This document shows, piece after piece, positions 21,742-32,139 of a stretch of 64,000 nt of DNA (position 1 is the first letter of the stretch; the number at the start of each line of letters is the position of its first letter). The notes beneath the pieces are model-generated. The model was not told the origin of the DNA and ran no database searches. It saw nothing but the letters and a program-made list of their open reading frames with translations. The DNA lies in the NCBI RefSeq assembly GCF_002575655.3, contig NC_053035.3, positions 499,688,601-499,752,600 on the forward strand, read 5' to 3'. This DNA comes from Aegilops tauschii subsp. strangulata. Its lineage: Eukaryota; Streptophyta; Magnoliopsida; Poales; Poaceae. Both the position numbers and the translations under genes were made by a program.

Positions 21742-23218
21742 GTTTGTTTTTTGGAACGTAGACGCTAAAAGCGTCCGGCTTTAAATTAATAAAGCCACCA
21801 GGCAGCATCCACACATAGTTTTAAGTCTTACAAACCGAGACAACACACAAGTCATCGGGCATCAGGCCCCGGATAAAGCTAAGATGAAACAACAAGTAGT
21901 TCATGATCACAAAAGCGAAGCAGCAAGTAGATAGATAGATAGCGGCACAAAAGACTCGGGATGTCGTCCCGCCTTGACGCGCCTTCCCCATAGTCCTCTT
22001 GATCTGCTCCATAATCTCATTCATTCGATCAGCATCACGCGTCTTCCCCAAAGGCGTCTAAACCTGTGGATGCCAAGTTCTTGTCTGCGAGGCAGAGCTT
22101 GGCGCTCTCCATGGATGACAGTTCACCCACCTAGCCTTGGCCCAAACGCTTGGAGCCCTCTGCACCACCGGAGTCGCCTTGGAGCGCCGGGCCTTGCTGC
22201 ACACTCCAGTCGCCCCCAACGCCGCCCCCAACTTACCGCCGAGCTCAGTCGTTGCCGCCGCCGCCACGGTCATCGCCTGCTTGTTGGCCGGCTTCCGTCC
22301 CGCCGTCTTCTTGGGCTGCCGACCTGAGCTGCTGGATCCACGCCGCGGAGCAGGCGTCAGGTCGCCGCCCTCGTTCACCACGCAGCCGGAGTCCGTCCCT
22401 ACCGCCACGGGGGAGGAGGAGGAAGGGGGAAGAGCAACAAAGGCAGCCCCAACCACTCCGTGCTGAGCCGCCACCTCCTCGATCGGGGCCGAGATGTTCG
22501 ACTCGTACTCGTTGAAGGACAACTCGAGGGACCGGGCCAGCAGTGGCACACTCACCGCTGTGTCCTGAGTCGCCACCCCAATGGCCCCAGTATCAGCCGA
22601 CAGCGCGTCCAACTTGTCCCAAGTTTCCGTATCGATGCAAGTGTCCTGAATGCTGTCATCTTGGTCGTCCCCCATATCAAGCATCTTGGTGTCCTGGTCC
22701 GCAGCAGCACTGGGGGCACCCCGCCACCTTGCTGATCTTTGCCTGGTTCGGCCCTGCCCTGCTTGGAGTTGCCCGGAGGCCGCGCACCCTTAGCCAAGTC
22801 AGAATCCTTGGGCGGAGGGTTGGAGGGTCCGGAGGTGTGCACCGAACGCTCACCACCCCGTTTGGGAAGGATCTCGGGCTCAACCTTGATCTGGTAGCCC
22901 TGATGATTGAACCACACCTCCACAACTTTCAGCTTCTCCGGTGCTTTGCATGCGAGCTTCATCCGCAAAGGTCCCAACCTGATTAGGGAAAGCTCGTCGA
23001 CCACAATCGGCCGACCCAGCATCCGGAACCCTTCCTTGATGCGGTCCTCACGCCGGTGTTTCTTTGGTATGCCATGGAGCCGGACCCATGTCTCTGGCAT
23101 GACCATAGGCTGAACCTCCTCGTGCAAGATGTCCCGCACCCGTGCAATGATGTCATTAATGGAAAGGAACAACTTCCCACTCGATTTAGCCATGTGTGAC
23201 AGATCTGCAGACGGGAGC
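21742..23218 (-). mobile_element. LINE derivative with ORF1 but no ORF2
   Basis: The perfect 14-bp duplications AGGCCAGTCTGTTT (21728-21741 and 23219-23232) flank it. On the minus strand the 5' end lies at 23218 and the 3' end is an A-rich tail (the plus strand shows GTTTGTTTGTTTTTT at 21738-21752), the layout of target-primed retroposition. The 3' end CCTGGTGGCTTTATTAATTT is of the kind seen in grass LINEs. ORF1 is directly followed by the 3' UTR; the endonuclease/RT ORF is absent. It is a non-autonomous, internally deleted LINE. Confidence 0.8.
22058..23193 (-). pseudogene. LINE ORF1 (DUF4283-type), frameshifted
   Basis: The ATG at 23193 gives MAKSSGKLFLSINDIIARV, followed by ETWVRLHGIPKKHRRED, then FRMLGRPIVVDELSLIRLGP and KVVEVWFNHQGYQIKVEPE. 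This is the DUF4283 pattern of plant LINE ORF1/retroelement RNA-binding proteins. Near 22690 the frame changes; the continuation to 22058 is a low-complexity Ala/Ser/Lys-rich tail with MLDMGDDQDDSIQD. No CCHC knuckle is seen. It would coat LINE RNA if intact. Confidence 0.7.
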
Positions 23219-23232
23219 AGGCCAGTCTGTTT

Positions 23233-23813
23233 TGCTAAGAGCATTTTCATCGTCGGAGTCCCATGCTCATCAAAATCATCTTTTGTGGGTGCTTTATCAT
23301 GCTAATGTTGACGCATTCTTCAGTAACCACTCCATCTGGTAATATGCCTGCCAGATCCATGGTCCGTCGTCAACATGATCTACTTTCTTTAGGGGCTCAA
23401 GGTTGATTACATTTTTCAACACCAGTTCATTAGACCACACGATTCATCAAGGAACCAAACGTCACATATGCATCGTGGATGGAGCAATGTGCAGTACATG
23501 CCTTTCTTTGAATTTCCTAGACTATAAGTGTCACCCTCAACTGTAATTGCATGTCTTAAAGACAGCTACATCTTGGGGGCGGAAGTCCTAACCCGCCTGA
23601 AACTGCAATGATATGACTGCAACTGTAGTGTCGGTGGGATGTTGGCTAGTTACATGTCCACCACTAGAGTTGCAATTGCACGTGTTTAACCAGTCTACAA
23701 CTACAAGGGGTCAATATAACAACAACTAGAAAGGAGGGATGTTGGCGAGTTGCATGTCCACCAGTTGCATGCCTGCCACTAGGCATGCAACTTCAAGTGT
23801 CGCTCTTGCCTAC
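23233..23813. other. No gene; short dispersed repeats
   Basis: The sequence between the LINE and the copia element. A repeated word GATGTTGGCNAGTTNCATGTCCACCA occurs near 23639 and 23738, and variants of TTGCATGCC/GCATGCAACT occur near 23767-23793. Nothing coding is seen. Confidence 0.4.
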
Positions 23814-23960
23814 TGTATGAGATTATGATTGCACGATGTATTGCTTTTCGTGCATAGGCACGTATATATGATGTACAAAGGTGGGCCACGGACCTCAACT
23901 ATACAAGGAACTAGGAGGTGGGCCCAATACACAATATGCACATAACACATATACTCAACA
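23814..23960 (-). repeat. 3' LTR (left) of short-LTR copia
   Basis: 147 bp, TG...CA. Read on the minus strand it stays open in the pol frame for all 49 codons. The pol stop (TAG, 23812-23810) spans the left flank. Confidence 0.85.
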
Positions 23961-23962
23961 AC

Positions 23963-26900
23963 CCCCGCAGTCGAAGCGGCACCGCGGCTGACGCAAAGAC
24001 TGGACCGGAACTCCTCAAATGACGCCGTAGGCAAGCCCTTGGTCATTATATCAGCAAATTGTTGGGAAGTAGGGACGTGTATAACACGAATATGGCCAAG
24101 GGCCACCTGTTCCCGAACAAAATGAATATCCAACTCAATATGCTTGGTCCGTCGATGATGCACCCGGTTAGCGGAGAGGTAGACCGCCGAGACGTTGTCA
24201 CAGTAGACCACCGTGGTACGGTCAACAGGGCAAGAGAGCTCCTGAAGTAGCTGGCGAAGCCACAAACACTCAGTGACGGCGTTGGCCACCGCACGATACT
24301 CAGCCTCAGCACTGGAACGAGAGACCGTAGGCTGCCGCTTGGACGACCACGAGATAAGTGAGGGTCCAAGGTAGACACAATAGCCTGAAGTGGAGCGACG
24401 ATTGTCAGGGCAGCCCGCCCAATCTGCATCGGAGTAGGCAGTGAGGGCGGTGTCGGCGGAGGCGTGAAGCGTGACGCCAAGATCCATAGTGCCACAAATA
24501 TAGCGGAGAATCCGCTTGACGGCAGCCCAATGAACGTCTCGAGGAGCATGCATATGAAGACACACCTGCTGCACGGCATACTGGATCTCCATTCGAGTCA
24601 GAGTGAGGTACTGAAGAGAACCAATGATAGACCGATAGAAAGCAGCATCCAAAGCAGGAGAACCATCCGTGACAGAAAGCTTGGCCTTCGTATCAACAGG
24701 CGTAGCGGCGGGCTTGCAGTTAAGCATGCCGGCGCGCTCTAGGAGCTCGTGAGCGTACTTCCGCTGATGAAGGAAGAAGCCATCCGGACGGCGCACCAGC
24801 TCGACACCGAGAAAGTAGTGCAAAGGACCCAAGTCATTGATGGCGAACTTAGCGCGAAGACGAGCTGTGAGCTGACTGAGAAAACCAGCCGTACATGCCG
24901 TCAGGATGATGTCGTCGACATAGAACAGCAAGTAGGCCATGTCAGAGCCCTGATGGTAGACGAAGAGCGAGGCGTCCGAGCGGGTAGAGCGGAACCCAAG
25001 CTGATGGAGAAACGGCACGATGCGCTGGTACCAAGCGCGCGGAACCTGCTTGAGTCCGTACAAGGACCGCGAAAGCAGGCACACATGTCGGGAAGCGCCG
25101 GGTTAACAAACCCGGTGGGCTGCTGGCAGAAGACCTGCTCCTCGAGGTGACCATGGAGGAAGGCGTTGGAGACGTCCATCTGGTGCACCGGCCAAGCACG
25201 GTGGACCGCAAGGTGGAGAACCGTGCGTATCGTGCCGGGCTTGACGACCGGAGCGAAGGTGTCGTTTAAGTTGATGCCAGCACGCTGTCGGAAGCCACGA
25301 ACGACCCATCGCGCTTTGTAGCAATCAAGGGTACCATCAGGACGGAGCTTGTGTTTAAAGACCCACTTCCCGGTAACCACGTTGGCGTGCCGGGGACGGG
25401 GAACAAGCTGCCACGTCTGGTTGTGCAATAGGGCGTCAAACTCCTCTTGCATCGCAGCCATCCAGAGCGGGTCACGAAGAGCGGCTCAAACGGAGGACGG
25501 CAATGGCGACGGCTCAGAGGTGGACGCCGCATGGACGTAGTCATCCGAGGCATAGCGCGAGCTCGAGCGAAAAACGCCGTATGGGCGCGGGTGACCAGAC
25601 CGGCCACAGGCGCCGGGGGAGCCGGCGGGGCGGGGGGCGCCAGCGCCGCGGCTGTAGGAGGCACCGCATGCGGGGGGCGTGCCTCAAAGCCAGGTGGCGG
25701 GCCAAGAGAGGCGCGCGAGCGCACTGGGAGAGGCGTCGAGGAGCCCGTCACCGGTGGCGGGAGGAACAGCCGGGGGTACCTGCTGAAACGGAAACACATG
25801 CTCATCTATGTAAACGTGCCGGGTAGTGAACACACGGTGGGAGACGGGATCGTAGCACCGATATCCCTTGGAGTCGGAGGGGTAGGCGATGAAGATGCAA
25901 GCGACAGAACGAGGTGCGAGTTTGTGAGGAGCGGACATGGCGGTGCTAGGATAGCAAAGCCACCGGAAAATACGCAGCCATCATAAGATGGGGGCGTACC
26001 GAAGAGAAGATGGTGAGGTGCATAGTTCCACCATGGACGGCAGGGGCGAAGGTTAAGGAGAAGTGAAGCAGTAGCAAGTGCGTCCGGCTAGAAATGAGGC
26101 GGCACATTAGCATGGAACAGGAGGGTGCGAACGAAGTCGTTCAGAGTGCGAAGGACGCGTTCGGCTCGACCGTTCTGCTGTGAAGTATACGGGAATGTGA
26201 GACGAAAAATAGTGCCGTGGTGTGACATAAAAGTGCGGAAAGCAAGGTTGTCAAACTCTTTTCCATTGTTAATCTGAAGAGCAAGGATGGGACGCCCAAA
26301 CTGCGTGCTGACATAGGAGTAAAAAGCCGTCAAAGTGGAGAGTGCATCCGACTTTCGTCGTAAAGGAAACGTCCACACATAGTGAGAATAATCATCAAGG
26401 ATAACCAGATAATATAGGTAGCCCGAGTTACTAGGGACCGGAGAGGTCCACACATCGCTATGAATCAACTGAAAAGGAAAAGAAGCTATGGTGGTGGAGT
26501 TATTAAACGGGAGGCGAACATGTTTGCCGACACGACAGGCATGACAGGTGTGATCCTCTATCTTATTACAACTGAAACTGAAACTCCAAAGAATATGACG
26601 AAGTGTGACGGGGTTGGGATGACCCAAATGAGCGTGCCAAAGATCGACGCCGGCGGAGAGAGCAACCGGTGCGGTGGTGGAGGAGGACGACGAAAGCACT
26701 GGATAGGGCTCGTCGAGGCTATCACATCGGTGAAGTACCATTTTGGTTCGAGCTCGTCACATTCAACAGTAATAGGATTTTCACGAGTTAAACAACGAAC
26801 GGAAACAAGGTTCTTAATAAGATGAGGTGACACAAGTATGTTAGACAAAGTAATAGGCATGGAATTAGGAGGAAAAGAAGTGTGCCCGACATGTGTAATA

Positions 26901-27238
26901 GGCAGTGTGGAACCGTCGCCGACAATGATGCGGCGGTCAGTGGTGACGGGAGTGAAGGAGGCAAGATTACCAGGATGAGCAAACATGTGAGCCGTAGCCC
27001 CGGTGTCCATGTACCAATCACCGCCTGCAGTGTAGTTGTTCGGCGTAGGCGCGGTGTGCAGCGCGGCACGGAGCGCCGGACCCCAAGGCGCCGGCGGCGG
27101 GGCCGCAGGGAGACCGTAGGCGCCGCTCAACTGCGGCGGTGGGTATCCTCCGTACGGCTGAGGAGCCGCGTAGTACGCCTGATGCGCCGGCGGGAGCGGC
27201 ACGGCAAGGGTCGGTGCAGGAGCCCGTGGAACCAGCAT
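23963..27238 (-). pseudogene. pol: Copia pol (protease, integrase, RT, RNase H), frameshifted
   Basis: Minus-strand blocks in order. A protease-like WYMDTGATAHM lies near 27010. GAG-pre-integrase WHAHLGHPNP lies near 26640. The integrase core has IHSDVWTSP as first Asp, then LQINNGKEFD where families usually have an Asp-Asn pair, so the second catalytic Asp reads Asn; the E-containing QQNGRAERVLRTLN follows. Reverse transcriptase begins at 25461 with WQLVPRPRHANVVTGKWVF and TIRTVLHLAVHRAWPVHQMDVSNAFL. After a frameshift near 25060 comes SLYGLKQVPRAWYQR with an intact YVDD catalytic box. RNase H shows AYSDADWAGC, SSAEAEYRAVA and YCDNVSAVYL. The 3' end has no stop before the LTR. Breaks near 26090-25830 and 25060 make it non-functional. 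Confidence 0.85.
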
Positions 27239-27330
27239 GGTGTAGGCATGAACAACACCGGTCCACGGGTTGTAGCCGGAGGCCCGCGGAGGGGGCTCCT
27301 CGAACTGCTGCTGCTGCTACTGACGGGGCT

Positions 27331-28230
27331 GGCCGGCGCCCTACGGCTGCTGTTGCTGACCGTCGCGGCGGCCCACACCGCGCCGGCCCCTGCGGCGCCG
27401 TTCGGTGGGAGGGGCGGGAGGGGCGGGCGGTCCGTAGAGCAGCGGAAGCAGCCCCGGCTGCTGGGGCCCTGGGTACGGTGACGGCTCCGGGAAGGACGCC
27501 GGGTGGCGCGGGGGCGCGGCCGGGGCGGCTGGAGGCGCCGAGGGCCCGACGCGGGTGGTGCCGGTGGCGAGGACGGTGTGGATGGCCCACGCCTTCACCT
27601 GCTTCATCCGCCGCTCCTCTAGGCGGAGGTACGCAACGAACTTGGCGAAGGACGGGTTGGGTATGAGGCTGAGGTTCGCCGCGGCGTTGCCGTAGTCCTC
27701 GTTGAGCCCGGCGGTGAGCGTGCTGAGGAGGAGGTCGTCACCGATCCTCGCGCCAATATCGCGGAGCTCGTCAACGAGAGTCTTCAGGCGGCGACAATAG
27801 TCGTCGACGGAGGTGTTATCCTGGTGACACCCAAAAAACTCTTGCTGCAAAAAACACGACGCTGGAGCTGGTTGTCGGTGAAGAGCCCATTCAGCTTGGT
27901 CCACACGGCGCAGGCATCGTCACCATCCGCCACGACCGTCTGGAAGAGGTCCGGCGAGATGGTGAGGAAGAACCAGCAGATGATCGTGGTGTCATGGAAC
28001 TCGGGGACGAGGCTGGACTCGATGGTGCCGTCCACGTGGTCGATGAGGTGATACTCCCGGAACACGAGGGAAAAATACGTCTTCCACGTGTAGTAGGAGG
28101 AGTCCGTCTGCAAGAGACGAACCAGCACCCGCTCAAAGATGTTGAGGTTGCGGATGTCGTTGACGTCGGGAGGGTTGGCGTCGGTGAACGGGTTGGAGTT
28201 GGTGGACGCGGAGGAGGTGATGGACGACAT
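27331..28230 (-). pseudogene. gag: Copia gag, frameshifted
   Basis: The ATG at 28230 opens MSSITSSASTNSNPFTDANP, then LLQTDSSYYTWKTYFSLVFREYH and FHDTTIICWFFLTISPDLFQ of the copia gag core (retrotran_gag type). Around 27846-27855 (a run of six A on the + strand) a one-base shift moves the frame. The continuation has SVDDYCRRLKTLVDELRDIG and ends in a Pro/Arg-rich stretch RRRRGRRGVGRRD; no CCHC knuckle is obvious. The frame is also open upstream through the leader into the 5' LTR (to about 28857). Confidence 0.75.
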
Positions 28231-28720
28231 GGCGGGAACGGAACGACGCGGGCGAGTCGGACGGCTCGGGTGGAGCAGCGGCAGCAGACGACTCACGCGG
28301 CAGCTCGGGTGGATCGCGCGGCAGGAGCGGCTCGGAATCGCGCGGCGGCTTGCGGGCGGGACCAAGTCAGCTGGCGCGGGCGAAGCGGGGTAGCGGGGAC
28401 CCGGGCGGGCGGCTGGATGGTTAGCACGCGGGCGGGCGTAGCGAGGTAGCCGGCACGCGGGCGGGCGGCTGGATGGGTTAGCAGGCGTGCTAGCTACGCG
28501 CGGCGACTGGCAACTGGAGTCGGGATCGATCGGGGTGAGTCGGGATCGATCGGGCAGCCGGCGCGGAGGGCGCGCGAGCGGCGGCGGCGGGGTGGCGGCG
28601 GCGGCCGGTGCGCGGAGGCGCGCGGGCAGCTGGGTGGCAGCGGCGGTGGAGCAAAGGAGACGCGCGGCGGCGGCGGCGGTGGCGGCGGAAGCGAGAAAGA
28701 AACCTAGGAAACTGATACCA

Positions 28721-28867
28721 TGTATGAGATTATGATTGCACGATGTATTGCGCTTCGTGCATACGCACGTATATATGATATACAAAGGTGGGCCACGGAC
28801 CTCAACTATACAAGGAACTAGAAGGCAGACCCAATACATAATATGCACATAACACATATACTCAACA
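28721..28867 (-). repeat. 5' LTR (right) of short-LTR copia
   Basis: 147 bp, near copy of 23814-23960. On the minus strand it is followed by the primer-binding site TGGTATCAG at 28720-28712. Confidence 0.85.
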
Positions 28868-29315
28868 CCTGCAACTCTATGTGTTCGACATGGGACACAA
28901 ACTTTAAATTGTCTTCTTTTTTACCTTTTTGTTTTCTTTTCTAGCCTGCACTTTTTTTTCTTGCTTTTGTCGTGTGGTGTCAGGGCGGTTTCTTTGTGTA
29001 GGGTCGTGTTGGTCAGATGTAACTAGATAGAGGGGCAAGGGTTGGCAGATTCCCACCCCCTCCCGGCTCTCGTGTCGCCCCTCCTGGGCGACTCGAGAGC
29101 GACCTAACCCTCGCCGCCGCCACCCTCCGTCCCTTCTCCCCTCCCCTGCCGTCACCCGAGATGGTCCCCGGCGTTCGCGCGGACCCGCCGATGAAGGTGG
29201 CGGCGAGGATCTGCTGCCTTGCGCCGGTGCAGGAGGCTCTGGAAGCTAGGGCGGCAGCCCTGGATGAAGACGGCGGCGTCGATCTCTCCGGTGGATGGCG
29301 CTCGCGGGTGCTGGT

Positions 29316-29787
29316 TGTCGGTGTCAAAACCGGGGGATCTCGGGTAGGGGGTCCCGAACTGTGCGTCTAAGGCTAATGGTAACAGGAGGCGGGGGACACA
29401 ATGTTTACCCAGGTTCGGGCCCTCTCGATGGAGGTAATACCCTACTTCCTGCTTGATTGATCTTGATGATATGAGTATTACAAGAGTTGATCTACCACAA
29501 GATCGTAGAGGCTAAACCCTAGGAGCTAGCCTATGATTCTGATTGTTGTTGTCCTACGGACTAAAACCCTCCAGTTTATATAGACGCCGGAGGGGGCTAG
29601 GGTTACACAGAGTCAGTTACAAGGGGGGAGATCTACATATCCGGATTGCCAAGCTTGCCTTCCACGCAAAGGAGAGTCCCATCCGGACACGGGACGAAGT
29701 CTTCAATCTTGTATCTTCATAGTCCAATAGTCCGGCCAAATTATATAGTCCGGCTGTCCGAGGACGCCCTAATCCAGGACTCTCTTA
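29316..29787 (-). repeat. LTR (left, 3') of gypsy-type element
   Basis: 472 bp. It starts TGTCGGTGTC on the + strand and ends ...AGGACTCTCTTA, where the right copy has ...AGGACTCCTTCA. The segment 29413-29787 matches 42440-42811 with few differences. Confidence 0.85.
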
Positions 29788-30329
29788 GTAGCCCCTGAAC
29801 CAGGCTTCAATGACGATAAGTCCGGCGTGCAGATTGTCTTCGGCATTGCAAGGCGGGTTCCTCCTCCGAATACTCCATAGAAGATTTTGAACACAAGGAT
29901 CGTGTTCGGCTCTGCAAAACAAATTCCACATACCATCGTAGAGAGCATAATATTTCACAAATCTAATCTTCCGACAACTTTTCATAACGTGACATCCCGC
30001 CTTGGTCCGGTCATTACGAACCGTTTTTCCTAGCCTGCCACAGCACGTGTTACGAGGCGGTTTTATTGGCATGTCTTGTCGAAGCAGAGTCGTGTTCCCC
30101 TTATCACGGGATTCTCATCAATACGGGTGTGGGTAACCCAATCGCGCTTGTTAGTATGACTCCTCGATTTTAGGCAAGTTCCGAACGGCTACGCGGAGGA
30201 CGCTTGATATTCACCCTCTTTATAAAGGGGGCCGAGGCCTGTCCTTTTCTTCCCACGCTCGATCCTTGTCTTCCCCCACCTCGAGTTCCAACACCCAAGG
30301 CACAGGCTAAGCGCTTCGGACCTTCAACC
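29788..30329 (+). promoter_or_regulatory. Upstream region of the antisense gene
   Basis: The interior next to the left LTR. CTTTATAAAGG at about 30217-30227 is a good TATA box. It is followed by C-rich leader sequence (CTTCCCCCACCTCGAG) about 100 bp before the ATG at 30330. No other gene is seen. Confidence 0.5.
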
Positions 30330-30359
30330 ATGTCCGGATCCAACCTTCAAGGTCGGTGG

Positions 30360-32139
30360 TGTTGGGGAACGTAGCAGAAATTCAAAATTTTCTACGCATC
30401 ACCAAGATCAATCTATGGAGTAATCTAGCAACGAGGGGAAGGGGAGTGCATCTTCATACCCTTAAGATCGCGATGCGGAAGCGTTGCAAGAACGCAGATG
30501 AAGGAATCATACTCGTAGCGATTCAGATCGCGGTTGATTCCGATCTAAGCACCGAACCACGGCGCCTCCGCGTTCAACACACGTGCAGCCCGGTGACGTC
30601 TCCCACGCCTTGATCCAGCAAGGAGAGAGGGAGAGGTTGGGGAAGACTCCGTCCAGCAGCATCACAACGGCATGGTGGTGATGGAGGAGCGTGGCACTCC
30701 AGCAGGGCTTCGCCAAGCATTGCGAGAGACGAGGAGGGAGATGGGTAGGGCTGCGCCAAAGAGAGAGGGAGACTCATCTCTATGGCAGCCCCAAAACCCC
30801 CACTATATATAGGGGAGGGGAGGGGCTGCGCCCCCATCTAGGGTTCCCCCCCCCAAGGGGTGCGGCCAGCCCTAGATGCATCTAGGGGGGCGGCCAGAGG
30901 GGGAGAGAGGGGGGGCGCACCCTAGGTGGGCCTTAGGCCCATCTGAGCCTAGGGTTTCCCCCTTCCCCCCTTCCCTGCGCCTTGGGCTTCTTGTGGGAGG
31001 CGCACTATCCCACCTAGGGGCTGGTCCCTTCCCACACTTGGCCCACGCAGCCCTCTGGGGCCGGTGGCCCCACCTGGTGGACCCCCGGGACCCTCCCGGT
31101 GGTCCCGGTACGTTACCGATAGCACCCGAAACTTTTCCGGTGACCAAAACAGGACTTCCCATATATAAATCTTTACCTCCGGACCATTCCGGAACACCTC
31201 GTGACGTCCGGGATCTCATCCGGGACTCCGAACAACATTCGGTAACCACATATATCTATTCACTATAACCCTAGCGTCATCGAACCTTAAGTGTGTAGAC
31301 CCTACGGGTTCGGGAACCATGCAGACATGACCGAGACGTTCTCCGGCCAATAACCAACAGCGGGATCTGGATACCCATGTTGGCTCCCAAATGTTCCACG
31401 ATAATCTCATCGGATGAACCACGATGTCGGGGATTCAATCTATCCCGTATACAATTCCCTTTGTCAATCGGTATGTTACTTGCCCGAGATTCGATCGTCG
31501 GTATCCCGATACCTTGTTCAATCTCGTTACCGGCAAGTCTCTTTAATCGTTCCGTAACACATCATCCCGTGATCAACTCCTTGGTCACATTGTGCACATT
31601 ATGATGATGTCCTACCGAGTGGGCCCAGAGATACCTCTCCGTTTACACGGAGTGACAAATCCCAGTCTCGATTCGTGCCAACCCAACAGACACTTTCGGA
31701 GATACCTGTAGTGCACCTTTATAGCCACCCAGTTACGTTGTGACATTTGGTACACCCAAAGCATTCCTACGGTATCCGGGAGTTGCACAATCTCATGGTC
31801 TAAGGAAATGATACTTGACATTAGAAAAGCTCTTAGCAAACGAACTACACGATCTTGTGCTAGGCTTAGGATTGGGTCTTGTCCATCACATCATTCTCCT
31901 AACGATGTGATCCCGTTATCAACGACATCCAATGTCCATGGTCAGGAAACCGTAACCATCTATTGATCAACGAGCTAGTCAACTAGAGGCTTGCTAGGGA
32001 CATGGTGTTGTCTATGTATCCACACATGTATCTGAGTTTCCTATCAATACAATTTTAGCATGGATAATAAACGATTATCATGAACAAGGAAATATAATAA
32101 TAACCAATTTATTATTGCCTCTAGGGCATATTTCTAACA
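30360..32139 (-). repeat. 3' LTR (left) of Angela-type copia
   Basis: 1780 bp. TGTTGGGGAACG...ATTTCTAACA on the + strand. It holds a TATATATA box near 30804-30811 and many GC-rich homopolymer runs. About 30 substitutions and a few indels separate it from 37266-39036. Confidence 0.92.

Larger units (their letters stand above)
23814..28867 (-). mobile_element. Copia LTR retrotransposon with 147-bp LTRs
   Basis: Short direct LTRs at 23814-23960 and 28721-28867 (TGTATGAGATTATGATTGC...ACTCAACA) differ at only about a dozen sites. The flanks CCTAC (23809-23813) and CCTGC (28868-28872) are a target duplication with one mismatch. On the minus strand the 5' LTR is followed by TGGTATCAG, matching the start of the usual initiator-Met tRNA primer site. 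The 3' LTR is preceded by ACTGCGGGGGT. Gag, protease, integrase, reverse transcriptase and RNase H occur in copia order with a few frameshifts. Confidence 0.88.

Noticed and set aside
25447..25986. 179-codon plus-strand frame rich in Gly/Ala/Arg
   Set aside because: It is antisense to the copia pol linker; the minus strand has recognisable pol motifs here.
27139..27666. 175-codon plus-strand frame
   Set aside because: It is antisense to the copia gag Pro-rich region; no independent support.
30872..31268. Overlapping Pro/Gly-rich frames on both strands, repeated at 37598-38165
   Set aside because: They lie in the GC-rich part of both LTR copies of the Angela-type element; non-coding LTR.
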